This document shows positions 11,257 through 21,642 of a stretch of 64,000 bases of DNA, piece after piece. Under the pieces are notes generated by a model. The model was not told the DNA's origin, searched no databases, and saw only the letters and a list, made by a program, of their open reading frames with translations. This DNA is from Dama dama (taxonomy: Eukaryota > Chordata > Mammalia > Artiodactyla > Cervidae). Made by a program: the position numbers and the translations under genes. Within the stretch, counting starts at the first letter, position 1; every line of letters starts with the position of its first letter. The DNA is taken from assembly GCF_033118175.1 (NCBI RefSeq), contig NC_083693.1:20924481-20988480 (forward strand). Reading direction: 5' to 3'.

Positions 11257-12239
11257 ATTAGCTCTGATCTGATGACGTTCATTCTTTTAAGAGACAGGAT
11301 TTTTAGGGAAGAGTGAAGGAGAAATTTTGCAAAAGTGGGAAAGTAACCCAATGAAAGAACTTTTCAGAGAAGAGGTGTGAAAACCCTTACATGGTATATA
11401 TGTTTCACTCAAATCCTTAGATGTGGATTAAATAGATAGACAGAGTAATATTGATTTTCTTGCAATGTTTATGCTCTAAAGAAGTTGTTCGCAAAGCAAA
11501 CCTTTTGGTCCACTGGGCTATAAATGTCCTCTGGAAGGCACAAGAACTTATCCCCAAATTTGAAGATTTCTTCTGCACTGTTTATGCACAAATGACAAGA
11601 AATTCCACTGGATGTTGATAGCTATTAAATGAGTTATGAAGAGTTACTAACATGTGATATTGATAAACTAAAATTAGCATGCTGTGGGAGTTTACTCTAG
11701 ACCTTAATCCAGTATGGTGCCAGGAAGTCTGGCTGCTACACACAGCTTAGCAGTGCTGTGACGCTCCTACAGTCAGGTCCACAAGCAGATGGTTGGGATT
11801 CTCAGAGTTTCCAGGAAGTCAGCTTTGTTATCAGTGCATCACTACTGTCTTATTGAGTTGTCCTTGGTTTTTAATTGCTACTAAGTTTGTATTAATATTT
11901 TACTTCTGTTCATTGTTAGGGTCTTGTGTAATTGCTTTGCTTTGCTATTTTGATCACCATTAGTAGGCACTGTTTGCCCAAGTGTCTCCAGGACCTTTCA
12001 CTGACTTGATGCAGAATTCAAGCTCACAGGTATGGCATGAAGGCACAAACTATCAGTGACTGACACTCACTAGTGTCTGGAAATTTTCTAAGCACTTTAA
12101 ATATTTGATTTTTCAATACAGCCTAAAGTCTAGGCAATCTTAGTTTTTGCTTCTCAGACCCTTGTAATATCTTTAGATCAATTCTCTGTTTAAAAGCATT
12201 CTACCACTTGAAATGATTTCCTTTTTATCTCTCAGCATT
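11257..12239. other. mostly single-copy sequence
   Basis: No coding signal. About 12040-12160 holds a weak match to antisense MIR ('tctaagcactttaaatattt'), too diverged to list separately. Confidence 0.3.
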
Positions 12240-13028
12240 TATTTTGAAAATGTCAAATATAAGTGAATGAAGTAGCAAAGTAAATGTATGTAAGACTCAC
12301 TTGGATGAAACAATTGTGAATGTTTTGCCACATTTCATTTTTTTAAATTTTTTTATGAACCATTTAAGGGTAAGTTTCAAAGTGACACTTCACTATTAAA
12401 TAATTTGGTATGCATCTCCTAGGAATAAGGACAAACAGAGCCATAACGCTATTATGACATTTGAGAATACAAAATAATCCATTATATATCTAATGTTTAA
12501 TATGTAGTATACATTTGAATTCCCCAGTTGCCCCCAAAATGTCACTTATAGTTTTGAACCTGGATCCACTCCCGGGTCATAAAGTACATGTGATTTGTGT
12601 CATTTTAGTCTCTGTTAAACCAGAAGATTTCTAACCTACCTTTTAACTTTTTAAAAATAATAATGACTTTTTAAAGACTCCAGGCAAGTTGATTGTAGAT
12701 TGTGCTTCATTTTAGATCTGTTTGATTGCTTTCTCAGGGTATTGTTTAACTTTTTCTCTTATCCCTGTATTTCTTTTAAACTAACAATTAGATATGGGGA
12801 TTGATTACATTTACCTTAAACATTTTTGGCAAGATTCCTCTATGGATGATGTGTATTTCATTGTATATCACATCATGAACCACATAAGGTCAAATGGTCC
12901 ATTTACTGGTGAGGCTGTTTGATTTGTTAATTTTGTTAATGGGATTACTACTGGATCTATCCATTGTAACAGTACATTTTTCCTTTTGTAATTAATAAGT
13001 GCTCTCTAGGGTGATTGTATTTGTTTTC
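12240..13028 (-). mobile_element. ancient L1 3' region, antisense
   Basis: Resembles the antisense of the long 3' untranslated region of old mammalian L1 (L1M) families: 'gtcattttagtctctgttaa' (12600-12619), 'tttttggcaagattcctcta', 'atgatgtgtatttcattg', 'acatcatgaaccacataagg' and 'ccttttgtaattaataagtg' occur in that order. Edges are vague and the subfamily is not certain. Confidence 0.5.
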
Positions 13029-13563
13029 TATTGTGGCTGTAATAACAATTTATCATAAATATAGCACTGTTAAAAAAAATACAGATCAGTATCTCAGTCC
13101 TGTAGGTTAGAAAATCAATTTAACTGGGACTCACTGGGCTAAAAATCAATGTGTTGGTGGAATTTCCTTTATTGGAGGATCCAGAGGAGCATCCATTTCC
13201 TTGCATTTTCCAGCTTCTAGAGGCCACCTGCATTCTTTGGCTCATGGCCCTTCCCCCACCCCCAGCCTTCATAGCCAGCAACAGCTGGTTAAGTCCTTTG
13301 CAAGTTACATCTTTCTTACCTTCCCCCTGCCCTCCAGTTTCTTGTTTAAGAATACTTGTTATTAAACTGGGCTTAATCCAGGATAATCCCCCTAGTTTAA
13401 GGCCAGATGATGTGAAAGTTCAGATGATCAGCGGCTTTAATTCTACCTGCAGTCTTAATTACCTTTTGACATATAACCTAAGATTTTACAAGTTCCAGGT
13501 AATAGGATACGGGTATCTTTTGGGAGGCCATTATTCTGCCTATAACAGCAATATTTTGCCATC
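13029..13563 (-). mobile_element. MLT1-type (MaLR) LTR, antisense
   Basis: Starts 'ttgttttctattgtggctgt' and passes through 'gggactcactgggctaaaaa', 'ttttccagcttctagaggcc' and 'tgcattctttggctcatggc' to 'ggaggccattattctgcct'. This is the order in the antisense of an old MaLR LTR. It lies directly against the old L1 at 12240-13028. The 140-codon frame 13151-13573 is an accidental reading of the LTR. Family name from memory; an old L1 tail is the alternative. Confidence 0.55.
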
Positions 13564-14416
13564 GTATAAATAACCAACTCCCTAGCAAGCTTTCCACTTT
13601 ATAGTTTTAACCTTCCTTGGTAATCCTTGGTCATATCAGTGGAGTATCATTATTTCTCAGCTAAAGATGGATAGATATACAGATGATAGATAGGTAGATA
13701 GATATATAGGTGGATAGATAAAAATAAAGACATAGTCAAGTATAAACTGTGCACTCATATTGACATTTTCAATATAAATTTAACATTACAAACTTTTACT
13801 TTTTAAAACAAATTTCTAACATTTTCCTTGCAATGGAATTCTTGGTTCCTAATCCTACAGTATAGGGAAAAAGAGATTTAAAATTACAATGGCTATTACT
13901 CCCAACAATAATCCTTCTCTGTAAATTTTAGATTTGCTTACATTTTTTTTTCTGTTTTCAGAACACATCCCACAGAAATGTTATAGTCAGAGTAGTATTC
14001 AAAATTACTTGAAATAGTTATTTCCTCTGTATCATCATATCAACTTCATTAAAAATTGTTCATTTCTTTTAGTTTTATTCCATTTTCAGATGAATAGTTT
14101 TCTTTTTGATTTAATGTCATTCCTTATATTTACATCATTCAGAAGTCAAGCCTATAGGAAATATGTTCTCAGTCAAGTTTCCCCCACATCTCCATTGTCT
14201 CCACCCTGCCTCCCACACACCGCTTATTGATAGCCTTTCTAATTAGTTTCTGATTATCCTTCCAACAGTTTGTTTCTCTTTGGAAAAATAACTACACCCC
14301 TTTATCTCTTGTTATTTCTGTGCTAAAAGAATACTTTGGCTTTTTTCACCCCAAAATACATTTTGAAATCATAGAATAGATTCTTTGTTCTTGACTAGAC
14401 CCAGGTGCTAAAAATG
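13564..14416. other. single-copy sequence
   Basis: No gene or dispersed repeat recognised outside the GATA-type microsatellite at 13667-13722. Confidence 0.35.
13667..13722. repeat. imperfect (GATA)n microsatellite
   Basis: About 56 bases of GATA-type units with interruptions (gatggatagatatacagatg, gatagataggtagatagata). It is an imperfect tract, so probably old or stabilised. Confidence 0.8.
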
Positions 14417-14535
14417 TTATGAGAATGGCTATCCACTCCAATATTCTTGCCTGGAGAATTCCAGGGACAGAGGAGCCTGTCAGGCTACCGTCCATGGGGT
14501 TGCAAGGAATTAGACATGACTGAGCAACTAACACA
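14417..14535 (+). mobile_element. Bov-A monomer SINE, sense
   Basis: Bov-A body only: starts 'gagaatggctatccactcc' and ends 'atgactgagcaactaacac', the typical SINE/BovB 3' end. The tRNA head is absent. Confidence 0.85.
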
Positions 14536-14700
14536 TTCACTATTACTTACAAGCAGTTTGTAGCTGAGGAAACTGAGATGCCTAGAAAAATGAGCAATTT
14601 GATGAAAGTCACTCAGGCAGCTTTCATCAAATGAAAAGTTTACAGGCAGCTGATGAAAGTTTGTAGGCAGCTGAGGTTAGATGTGGACCTAAGCATTCTG
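14536..14700 (-). mobile_element. MIR remnant, antisense, with a 12-base hairpin
   Basis: The phrase 'gctgaggaaactgagatgcc' (14564-14583) is the antisense MIR landmark. Downstream, atttgatgaaag (14597-14608) and ctttcatcaaat (14621-14632) form a perfect 12-base inverted repeat around a 12-base loop, and 'aggcagct' recurs three times. The local repeats look like a secondary rearrangement of the old MIR. Confidence 0.5.
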
Positions 14701-14802
14701 TTTTCTTAATTTGTCCTTTTAACCCCCCTCTACAAACATCTTGGCCTGTGTACATATCCTTTTATCTTCATCTGAGGTAATACCAGTGATGTTGCCATGG
14801 TG

Positions 14803-14872
14803 TCTTCCTTTTTTCTTTTTCCCTTTTCTTTTTTCTCTTCTTTCTTCTCTCTTTCCTACTTTCTTTCTTTTT
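14803..14872. repeat. pyrimidine-rich tract (TTTC/TTTTC)
   Basis: About 70 bases almost wholly C and T on the plus strand, imperfectly repeating cttttt and ctttctt. The 66-codon lysine/arginine-rich minus frame here is only the translation of this tract. Confidence 0.75.
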
Positions 14873-14925
14873 TGTCTTGCTCTGGCTTTGAATTTTAAGA
14901 AGACTTGACCTATGTGCATATGTAT

Positions 14926-15139
14926 GTGAGTAGTTGCTCAGTCATGTCCGACTCTTTGCAACCCCTGGACTGTAGCCCGCCAGGCTGCTCTGTCCGTGGG
15001 GTCTTTCAGGCAAGAATACTGGAGTGGATTGCCATTTCCTCTTCCAGGGGATCTTCCTGACTCGTGGATTGCACCCATGTGTCCTGTGTCTCCTGCATTG
15101 CAGACAGAGTCTTTACCTACTGAGTCATCAGGGAAGCCC
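14926..15139 (-). mobile_element. Bov-tA SINE, antisense, full length
   Basis: Plus strand starts gtgagtagttgctcagtcat and ends gagtcatcagggaagccc, so both the Bov-A body and tRNA head are present. It has a small duplication within the head ('gtgtcctgtgtctcctgc'). No clear target-site duplication. Confidence 0.9.
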
Positions 15140-17215
15140 AATCATGCTGATTATTGCTGGAAATTTAAGAATGTAGTTCAATTATTTTATTTCACTAGCT
15201 CATGTGTTAGAGTGATAATCATTGATTGTCAGAGTTAGAAAGGGCCTTTGAAATTATCAAGTCTAACACTTCCATTACACAGTTAAGACTGTTGAACAGA
15301 GGTGAAAAATATTGACCCAATGTCAGATAGTTAGGGGCAGTGACACCAAGAGCTCTGATCTCCTAAGTTCTGATCTCCAATCTAAAGTTATTTTTCACTA
15401 AAGTACAAGTTCCCATTGGTAAATCATAGGCAGAAGCAGGTAACTACAATTCACAGTAAGGCAGAGCTCAAGAAAAACAGTGCCATTACTTTCTGTTTAA
15501 AGCCTTTGAATAATGAATCCAATAACCCACATATCATCGAAATCTTCCTCCCAATTCTTAGTTCAGTGCAAACACCAGACAGCTTTCCATTGAGTGCAGT
15601 GAAATCTCCTGATGAAATATCTGCTTGTCACATGGGAAGAACTTAAGAATATTGTTATTAGAAAGCCCAGCATCAACCCGAATGAAAGCTTAGCAGCTAC
15701 ATTTCAAAAACAGAGTCAAGCAAGGGATACACTCCCAAGAGCACGCTAGCCTGAAGTGAATTGGAAAGCACACTTCTGCACTAATGTGGCGTGTGTACAC
15801 ATGCTGTCTGAGGGTGCATTAGTAGGTCTCTCTCCTAACTACCCAAGGGGAAATTTCCGACCACTCAGCGTCTCTCACCAGTGTCCCAAGTGCAAATGTT
15901 AGCAGTGCAGTAACAGCGTGTGGCTCTCTGATAGGGTGTTTTTACCTCTCCAGAATGGGACCGAAGCAGTTACTGGGAGAGCAGAAGCAAGAGTCTGACA
16001 GCTGTTGTGAGATCACTCGTTACTCTTACCACTGTGAGTTGAAAATGACTATAAGGTCAAACATCACCATGAGTTGAAACTGCTGGCTCAGTGTTGGGTT
16101 ATTCACCCAGCAGGTGGCTCTCCTTTGGAAGGCTTTCCTGCCCTGATGGAAAAGTCAGGGTTCTGATAGGACTGTCTTTGTTTGTGTTCTTCCTATAATC
16201 AGTGGTCTCCCTTTTCCCTCAATTTTTCACCTAATAAAAACAAACACGAAACAAAAAACAATGAGGTGAGTAGGTTCACAGTGGTTGCTGTTTGAATGTG
16301 CTGCTGGTTTATTTTGATGGGACTGTCTGTTGATGCACTTTTCAAATGTTTAGAATAGCATGACAATGTTCTGGAAGTAGGACCACATGCTTGTGGTGGT
16401 AGATTAAAGGTGGATAAAAGGTGGTAGCTTAAAAAGATATTCTGATGAACCACACAACAGTCTCAAAGATGGCAATGCTGGAGTGGCTCTCTGCCTCTAT
16501 GTCTTTTTTTTCTTCCCCTTCTGACCATTTCCCTGAAATTTAACAATCAAAATGGGCCCCTGGTGGCTGGCGGTTCAAATCAGGAGCCTCTGAAATTGTA
16601 CTTGGTTTTTTTCTGATACTTATGTAAATAGAATCTTAGAATATGATAGGATTAGCAAGGCTGAGATACAGCTCTTTAGATTTATGGTGAAATTGTCTAA
16701 GAAATAATAAGAAACAAGGAAAGCTAAGACTATCCTTGCTTCCTGGATTGATTGACTTTTAGTGATTCATTTCTTTATAAGTAATAAATAAGAATGCCCA
16801 TGTCATTTTGGGTTTGGGAAGCTTCACAAACCAAAGTTCTAAAGAAAGTAAGAATCAAAAAGTAGCTGCATCTCACCTTCACTAATAGAATAGGAGCCAC
16901 AGCCAATCATAATACCAACATATTATGCCGGTCATATGGAGATCATAATACCAACAAATAAAGCAAGAGCTGCCCTCTGTATAGTACCAAGCTTGTTAAC
17001 ATCACATACCTTTAGAATTCTAAGAGCTTCAAAGCTAAATCAACTTAGTTCCGAGATACAATATTCTTAGGGTTTTAAAGAGAATTTTGGAAATGTTTAC
17101 CAAATTTAGAATGTTGAAACATTTAGATCTGACCAAACTCAATTAAATTATGGTTTAGGTTTCCAATTAAAATGCAACTTACTACTTCCTTAACATATAT
17201 TTCTCAAGCAGTCTT
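15140..17215. other. mostly single-copy sequence with an old MIR-like patch
   Basis: No gene found. 15225-15380 resembles an antisense MIR-related repeat ('agaaagggcctttgaaatta', 'attacacagttaag'). A perfect 15-base direct repeat atcataataccaaca sits at 16906-16920 and 16942-16956. The frames at 15416-15646 and 16199-16453 have no known domain. Confidence 0.35.
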
Positions 17216-17345
17216 TAATATATATATATATACACATACATATATATGTATATATATCTAGATATGTTTATCTAGATGCATGCATATATAAATATATATG
17301 CATACATATCTATTCATATGTATTAGGATGTCTTCATATATAAAA
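17216..17345. repeat. AT-rich (TA/CATA) simple-sequence tract
   Basis: Alternating tatata, tacata and catata words over about 130 bases, rich in small palindromes. Probably a decayed TA/TG microsatellite. Confidence 0.7.
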
Positions 17346-17439
17346 ATGTATTTCTTGTAAGAAGAAAAATAATATCATATAAAGCATTTTTATTCTCTTA
17401 TTCATTAGTTTGTTTAATGAATTATTTGTTTAATTAATG

Positions 17440-17610
17440 TTTATATAGCTTTTACTTTGCTCCAGTCTCTGTCCTAAGTGTTTTATAAAAACAAACACAA
17501 AATCTTCATAAATTGATGTGTTAGATACCATTATTATCACTATTTTAGACATAAGGCAGGTTAAGTCATGGGAAGGCTATACAACCTGCCTAAGTTCAGA
17601 GAGCTTATAA
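17440..17610 (-). mobile_element. MIR remnant, antisense
   Basis: Follows the antisense MIR order: 'gtcctaagtgttttataaa', 'taccattattatcactattt', 'gacataaggcaggttaagtc', then 'acctgcctaagttcagagag'. Heavily diverged. Confidence 0.6.
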
Positions 17611-18299
17611 TATTTTTTCCAAGAACTTTGTCAGTATCTGATACAAAAATTCCTCAATGTCGTCTCATTAGCTAATCATATCTACCAGTATGAATTCTTC
17701 TGTCAACTCCCTCCCTATAAACCTAGATCAGGCTACCTCCATCCAGCTATATGGAAACTGTTCCTGCTCAGCGTGTAGACTAGATTCTTCACTGTAAATA
17801 TGCTCCTGAGTTTGTCTGTTTGTTTTCAGGTTTTCTAATAAATGAGCAAACAAATGCAACTGTAGACTCAAAGTAGCAGAATATCTGTAAAAAGAAATTT
17901 TTGTGGCAGGAAAAGAAAAAAGTAATACAGAGGGGTTTGTTGTAAACAATTATCTCAGGGAGTCCAAGTTCAAAGAATTTCCTGTTCCCTTCATTCTCCT
18001 GTCTCTTGGCTCATAAGGTTTAGGGAATTGTTGGACACAGTAACCCATGGGCTTTTTATTCTGGAGGCCTCAACTCTCTATCACCAAGTTAACTCAACCA
18101 TGGCGAGTGCTGGACTCTTGGTCTCAAATTTGGCACACACAGACACAGACACACACACACACACACACACACACACCCCTTTAAATGTAACATTGGGTTA
18201 ACCTGGCTATTTCTACACAAAAAAAGCTTCCAGAGGATTCTGAATGGAAGAGTTTTGGAAGAATCAGCATTTTCATTCCATAATAATAATGATGATGAC
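17611..18299. other. single-copy sequence with a CA microsatellite
   Basis: No gene. The minus frame at 18089-18322 is driven by the CA repeat and is not credible as coding. Confidence 0.35.
18133..18177. repeat. (CA)n microsatellite
   Basis: A pure AC run at about 18149-18177 (29 bases), preceded by interrupted CACA/GACA units. Likely length-variable among individuals. Confidence 0.9.
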
Positions 18300-18500
18300 C
18301 AGAATGGCAATACAAGTGCCAATTTATCAAATGCTTTCTATGTTTTAGGCACTATGGTTTGCAGTTACATGGATGACATCATTTAATTACTACCGTAATT
18401 GTGTATTGAGTATTATGACTGCATATAGCTAATGAGGAAACTGAAGCTCAAAGAATGAAGTGCACTTTCCCAAGTGGTGGAGCTGTGTTCACTTCTCTTG
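18300..18500 (-). mobile_element. MIR SINE, antisense
   Basis: 'tttaggcactatggtttgc', 'gacatcatttaattactacc' and the hallmark 'aatgaggaaactgaagctca' are in the antisense MIR order, followed by a diverged 'cccaagtggtggagctgtg'. Confidence 0.7.
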
Positions 18501-19597
18501 GTCACCAGGTTGTTGTGTGCTTTATCAAGGTCCTCAGACACAAGCAAATTGATATAGCATGTACCTCAAATGGAGCTGAAGTGTGTTATCTGAGCACCTC
18601 ATCTCAAGAGTCATCATTTGCTTGTGCTCTTTTAGATATGTAATAGAGAAGAACAAATCTGACTCCATATTACTCTGTTCTGTTTTGTATGCATAGTCAT
18701 GCTGGCTCTACACCTTTTGTAAAAGAATGTCACCTGCAGTCTGAAATAAATAGAATAGCATATTCTCAGGGCTCCAATCTTTAAGAATCCCCTTCATATA
18801 GAGACTAGAAAGTGCAGAACAGAGAATAATATTTGTCTTGTTGGAGGCTTACAGGAACATTGTGACCTGACCTATGTGGACAGCTGCTAAACAACCATCA
18901 AGAAGTTTGCAACAACTAATGACACCCCTATTTCACCTCGCCTTTAAAATTTCTTTGCTTGTAGATTTTTTGATGATGGCCATTGTGGCCAATGTGAGAT
19001 GGTATGATACCTCATTGTAGTTTTGATTTGCATTTCTCTAATAATGAGAAATGCTGAGTATTTTTTCATGTGTTTGTTGGCGATCTGTATGTTTTCCTTG
19101 GAGAAATGTCTGTTTAGGTTTTCTATCCATTTTTTGACTGGGTTGTTTGTTTTTCTGATATTGAGCTGCATGAGCTGCTCATACATTTTAAAGCAATCCC
19201 ACTACTGGGCATATACCCTAGGAATACCACTCAAAAAGACACATGTACTCCAGTGTTCATTGCAGCACTATTTACAATAGCCATATGGAAGCAACCCTGA
19301 TGTCCATCAACAGATAAAGAAGTTGTGGTCCACATATACAATGGAATATTGTGTAGCCATAAAAAGGATCAAATTTGAGTTATTTGAACTGAGGTTTGAA
19401 AGAAACTAGAGCCTGTTACACAGACTGAAGTCAGAAAGAGAAAAGCAAATATTGTAAATTAATGCATGTATATGGAATCCAGAAAAATGGTACTGGTGAA
19501 CTTATTAGCTGAGCACGAATAGAGACACAGACATAGAGAACAGACTTGTGGACACAGTGGTGGAAGGAGAGAATGGGATTTACTGGGAGAGTAGCAT

Positions 19598-20805
19598 CAG
19601 TTCAGTTCAGTCACTCAGTCGTGCCCGACTCTTTGCAACCCCATGAATTGCAGCACGCCAGGCATCCCTGTCCATCAGAAACTCCCGGAGTTTGCTCAAA
19701 CTCGTGTCCATCGAGTCAGTGATGCCATCCAGCCATCTCATCCACCATCATCCCCTTCTCCTCCTGCCCCCAATCCCTCCCAACATCAGGGTCTTTTCTA
19801 ATGAGTCAGCTCTTCGCATGAGGTGGCTAAAGTATTGGAGTTTCAGCTTCAGCATCAGTCCTTCCAATGAACACCCAGGACTGATCTCCTTTAGGATGGA
19901 CTGGTTGGATCTCCTTGCAGTCCAAGGGACTCTCAAGAGTCTTCTCCAACACCACAGTTCAAAAGCATCAATTTTTAGGTGCTCAGCTTTCTTCACAGTT
20001 CAACTCTCACATCCATTCATGACTACTGGAAAAACCATAGCCTTGACCAGACGGACTTTGTTGGCAAAGTAATGTCTCTGCTTTCTAATATGCTATCTAG
20101 GTTGGTCATAAATTTCCTTCCAAGGAGTAAGCGTCTTTTAATTTCATGGCTGCAGTCACCATCTGCAGTGATTTTGGAGCCCCCAAAAATAAAGTCTGAC
20201 ACTATTTCCACTGTCTCCCCATCTATTTCCCATGAGATGATGGGAACAGATGCTATGATCTTAGTTTTCTGAATGTTAAGCTTTAAGCCAACTTTTTCAC
20301 TCTCCTCTTTCACTTTCATCAAGAGGCTTTTTAGTTCATCTTTGCTTTCTGCCATAAGGGTGGTGTCTTCTGCATATCTGAGGTTATTGATATTTCTCCC
20401 TCCCGGCAATCTTGATTCCAACTTGTGCTTCTTCCAGCCCAGAGTTTCTCATGATGTATTCTGCATAGAAGTTAAATAAGCAAGGTGACAGTATGCAGCC
20501 TTGACGTACCCCTTTTCCTATTTGGAACCAGTCTGTTGTTCCATGTCCAGTTCTAACTGTTGCTTCCTGACCTGCATACAGGTTTCTAAAGAGGCAGGTC
20601 AGGTGGTCTGGTATTCCCATCTCTGTCAGAATTTTCCACAGTTTATTGTGATCCACACACTCGAAGGATTTGGTGTAGTCAATATAGCAGAAATAGATGT
20701 TTTTCTGGAACTCTCTTGCTTTTTCAATGATCCAGCGGATATTGGCAATTTGATCTCTGGTTCCTCTGCCTTTTCTAAAACCAGCTTGAACATCTGGAAG
20801 TTCTT
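19598..20805 (-). mobile_element. BovB LINE, antisense, 5'-truncated, inside the L1
   Basis: Antisense BovB from its (CTGAA)n tail at 19598 back to the middle of the reverse-transcriptase domain. Flanking duplications ggagagtagcat at 19586-19597 and 20806-20817 are perfect 12-mers. On the minus strand the RT motifs VRQGCILSPCLFNFYAEYIM (frame 20384-20827) and RYAEDTTLMAES (frame 20023-20421) can be read. The usual YADD catalytic box is YAED here. Frameshifts separate the frames, so no enzyme is made. The intact duplication makes it younger than the host L1. Confidence 0.95.
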
Positions 20806-21042
20806 GGAGAGTAGCATAAAAACACATAAATTACCATGTGTGAAATAGAAGCTAGTAGGGAGCTGCCGATAACAAAGGAAGCTCAGTCCACTGCTCTGTG
20901 ATGACGTAGAAGGGTGGGATGGGGGCAGGGGCATGGTCAAGAGGGAGGGGATCTGTGTATACTTATGGCCGATTCACACTGTTGTACAGCGGAAACCAAC
21001 ACAGCATTGTAAAGCAATTATCCTCCAATTTAAAATAGAATT

Positions 21043-21448
21043 AGACCGTAAAGAAGGTTGAGTGTCAAAGAATTGATGCTTTTGATTTATGGTGCTGGAG
21101 AAGACTCTTGAGAGTACCTTGGACTGCAAGAGATCAAACCAGTCAATTGTAAAAGAAATCAACCCTGAATATTCATTGGAAGGACTGATGCAGAAGATGA
21201 AGCTCCAGTGCTTTGACCACCTGATGCAAAGAGCCGACTTACTGGAAAAGACACTGATGCTGGGAAAGACTGAAGGCAAAAGGAGAAGATGGTGACAGAG
21301 GATGAGATGGTTAGATAGCATCACTGACTCAGTGGCCATGAACTGGAGCAAACTCTGGGAGATAGTGGAGGACAGAGGAGCCTGGTGTGCTGCAGTCCAT
21401 GAGGTCACAAAGAGACACAACTTAGTGACTAAGCAACAACAGCAAAAA
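21043..21448 (+). mobile_element. BovB LINE 3' end, sense, in the L1 tail
   Basis: Begins within the BovB C-terminal coding region (accgtaaagaaggttgagtg), passes 'gactcttgagagtaccttgg' and ends 'actaagcaacaacagc'. Its tail is CAA-type and not CTGAA-type. It sits in the A-rich tail of the L1; the suggested duplications (aaaatagaatt / aaaataaattt) are imperfect. The 68-codon frame 21089-21295 is a BovB fragment. Confidence 0.88.
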
Positions 21449-21642
21449 TAAATTTTTTTAAAAGTACTTTGCTGAAACCCTTCAAGGAATTCAGGGCTTT
21501 GGGGGCACAAGTCACCCTTCTCCTTATGTGGCCCTGCAATAAACCTTTCTCAGCTCCAAACCCCAACGTTTTGACTTATTTGGCGTCACTGTGCTTCAGG
21601 CACATACACTTACATTCAGTAACAAATATTCTCTGATTTTAA

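Larger units (their letters stand above)
18960..21458 (+). mobile_element. L1 3' end with 5' inversion (twin priming), carrying two BovB insertions
   Basis: 18960-19190 is antisense L1 ORF2 (phrase 'tctaataatgagaaatgctg'). From 19191 the sequence flips to sense L1 ('caatcccactactgggcata') and runs to the 3' untranslated end, resuming at 20818 after a BovB and reaching the A-rich tail near 21042. Flanks taaaatttctttgct (18945-18959) and taaaagtactttgct (21459-21473) match at 13 of 15 bases. The inverted part lies upstream of the sense part in the L1 map with a short deletion between, as twin priming predicts. A G-rich stretch at 20912-20931 lies in the 3' untranslated region. Confidence 0.85.
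18639..21624 (+). mobile_element. solo-type ERV LTR, split by a nested L1/BovB insertion
   Basis: Two pieces, 18639-18959 and 21459-21624, read as one LTR of about 475 bases. It starts TG (tgtaatagagaagaac), carries an AATAAA signal in 'ccctgcaataaacctttctc' and ends ...cagtaaca (CA). The gap is filled by an L1 with its own insertions. No gag, pol or env sequence adjoins it, so it looks like a solo LTR; a duplication outside the LTR could not be confirmed. It resembles LTRs of ruminant endogenous retroviruses, but the family is not certain. Confidence 0.7.

Noticed and set aside
13151..13573. 140-codon proline-rich frame as a gene
   Set aside because: It lies inside an antisense MLT1-type LTR and follows that repeat's base order.
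14719..14919. Lys/Arg-rich 66-codon minus frame as a nuclear peptide
   Set aside because: It is the translation of a pyrimidine/purine tract.
20974..21510. 178-codon minus-strand open frame
   Set aside because: It spans the antisense of the L1 end and the sense BovB fragment; it is not conserved coding.
18639..21624. a complete endogenous retrovirus between two LTRs
   Set aside because: The two LTR-like pieces are the left and right parts of one LTR, not two copies. What lies between is L1 and BovB, with no retroviral genes.
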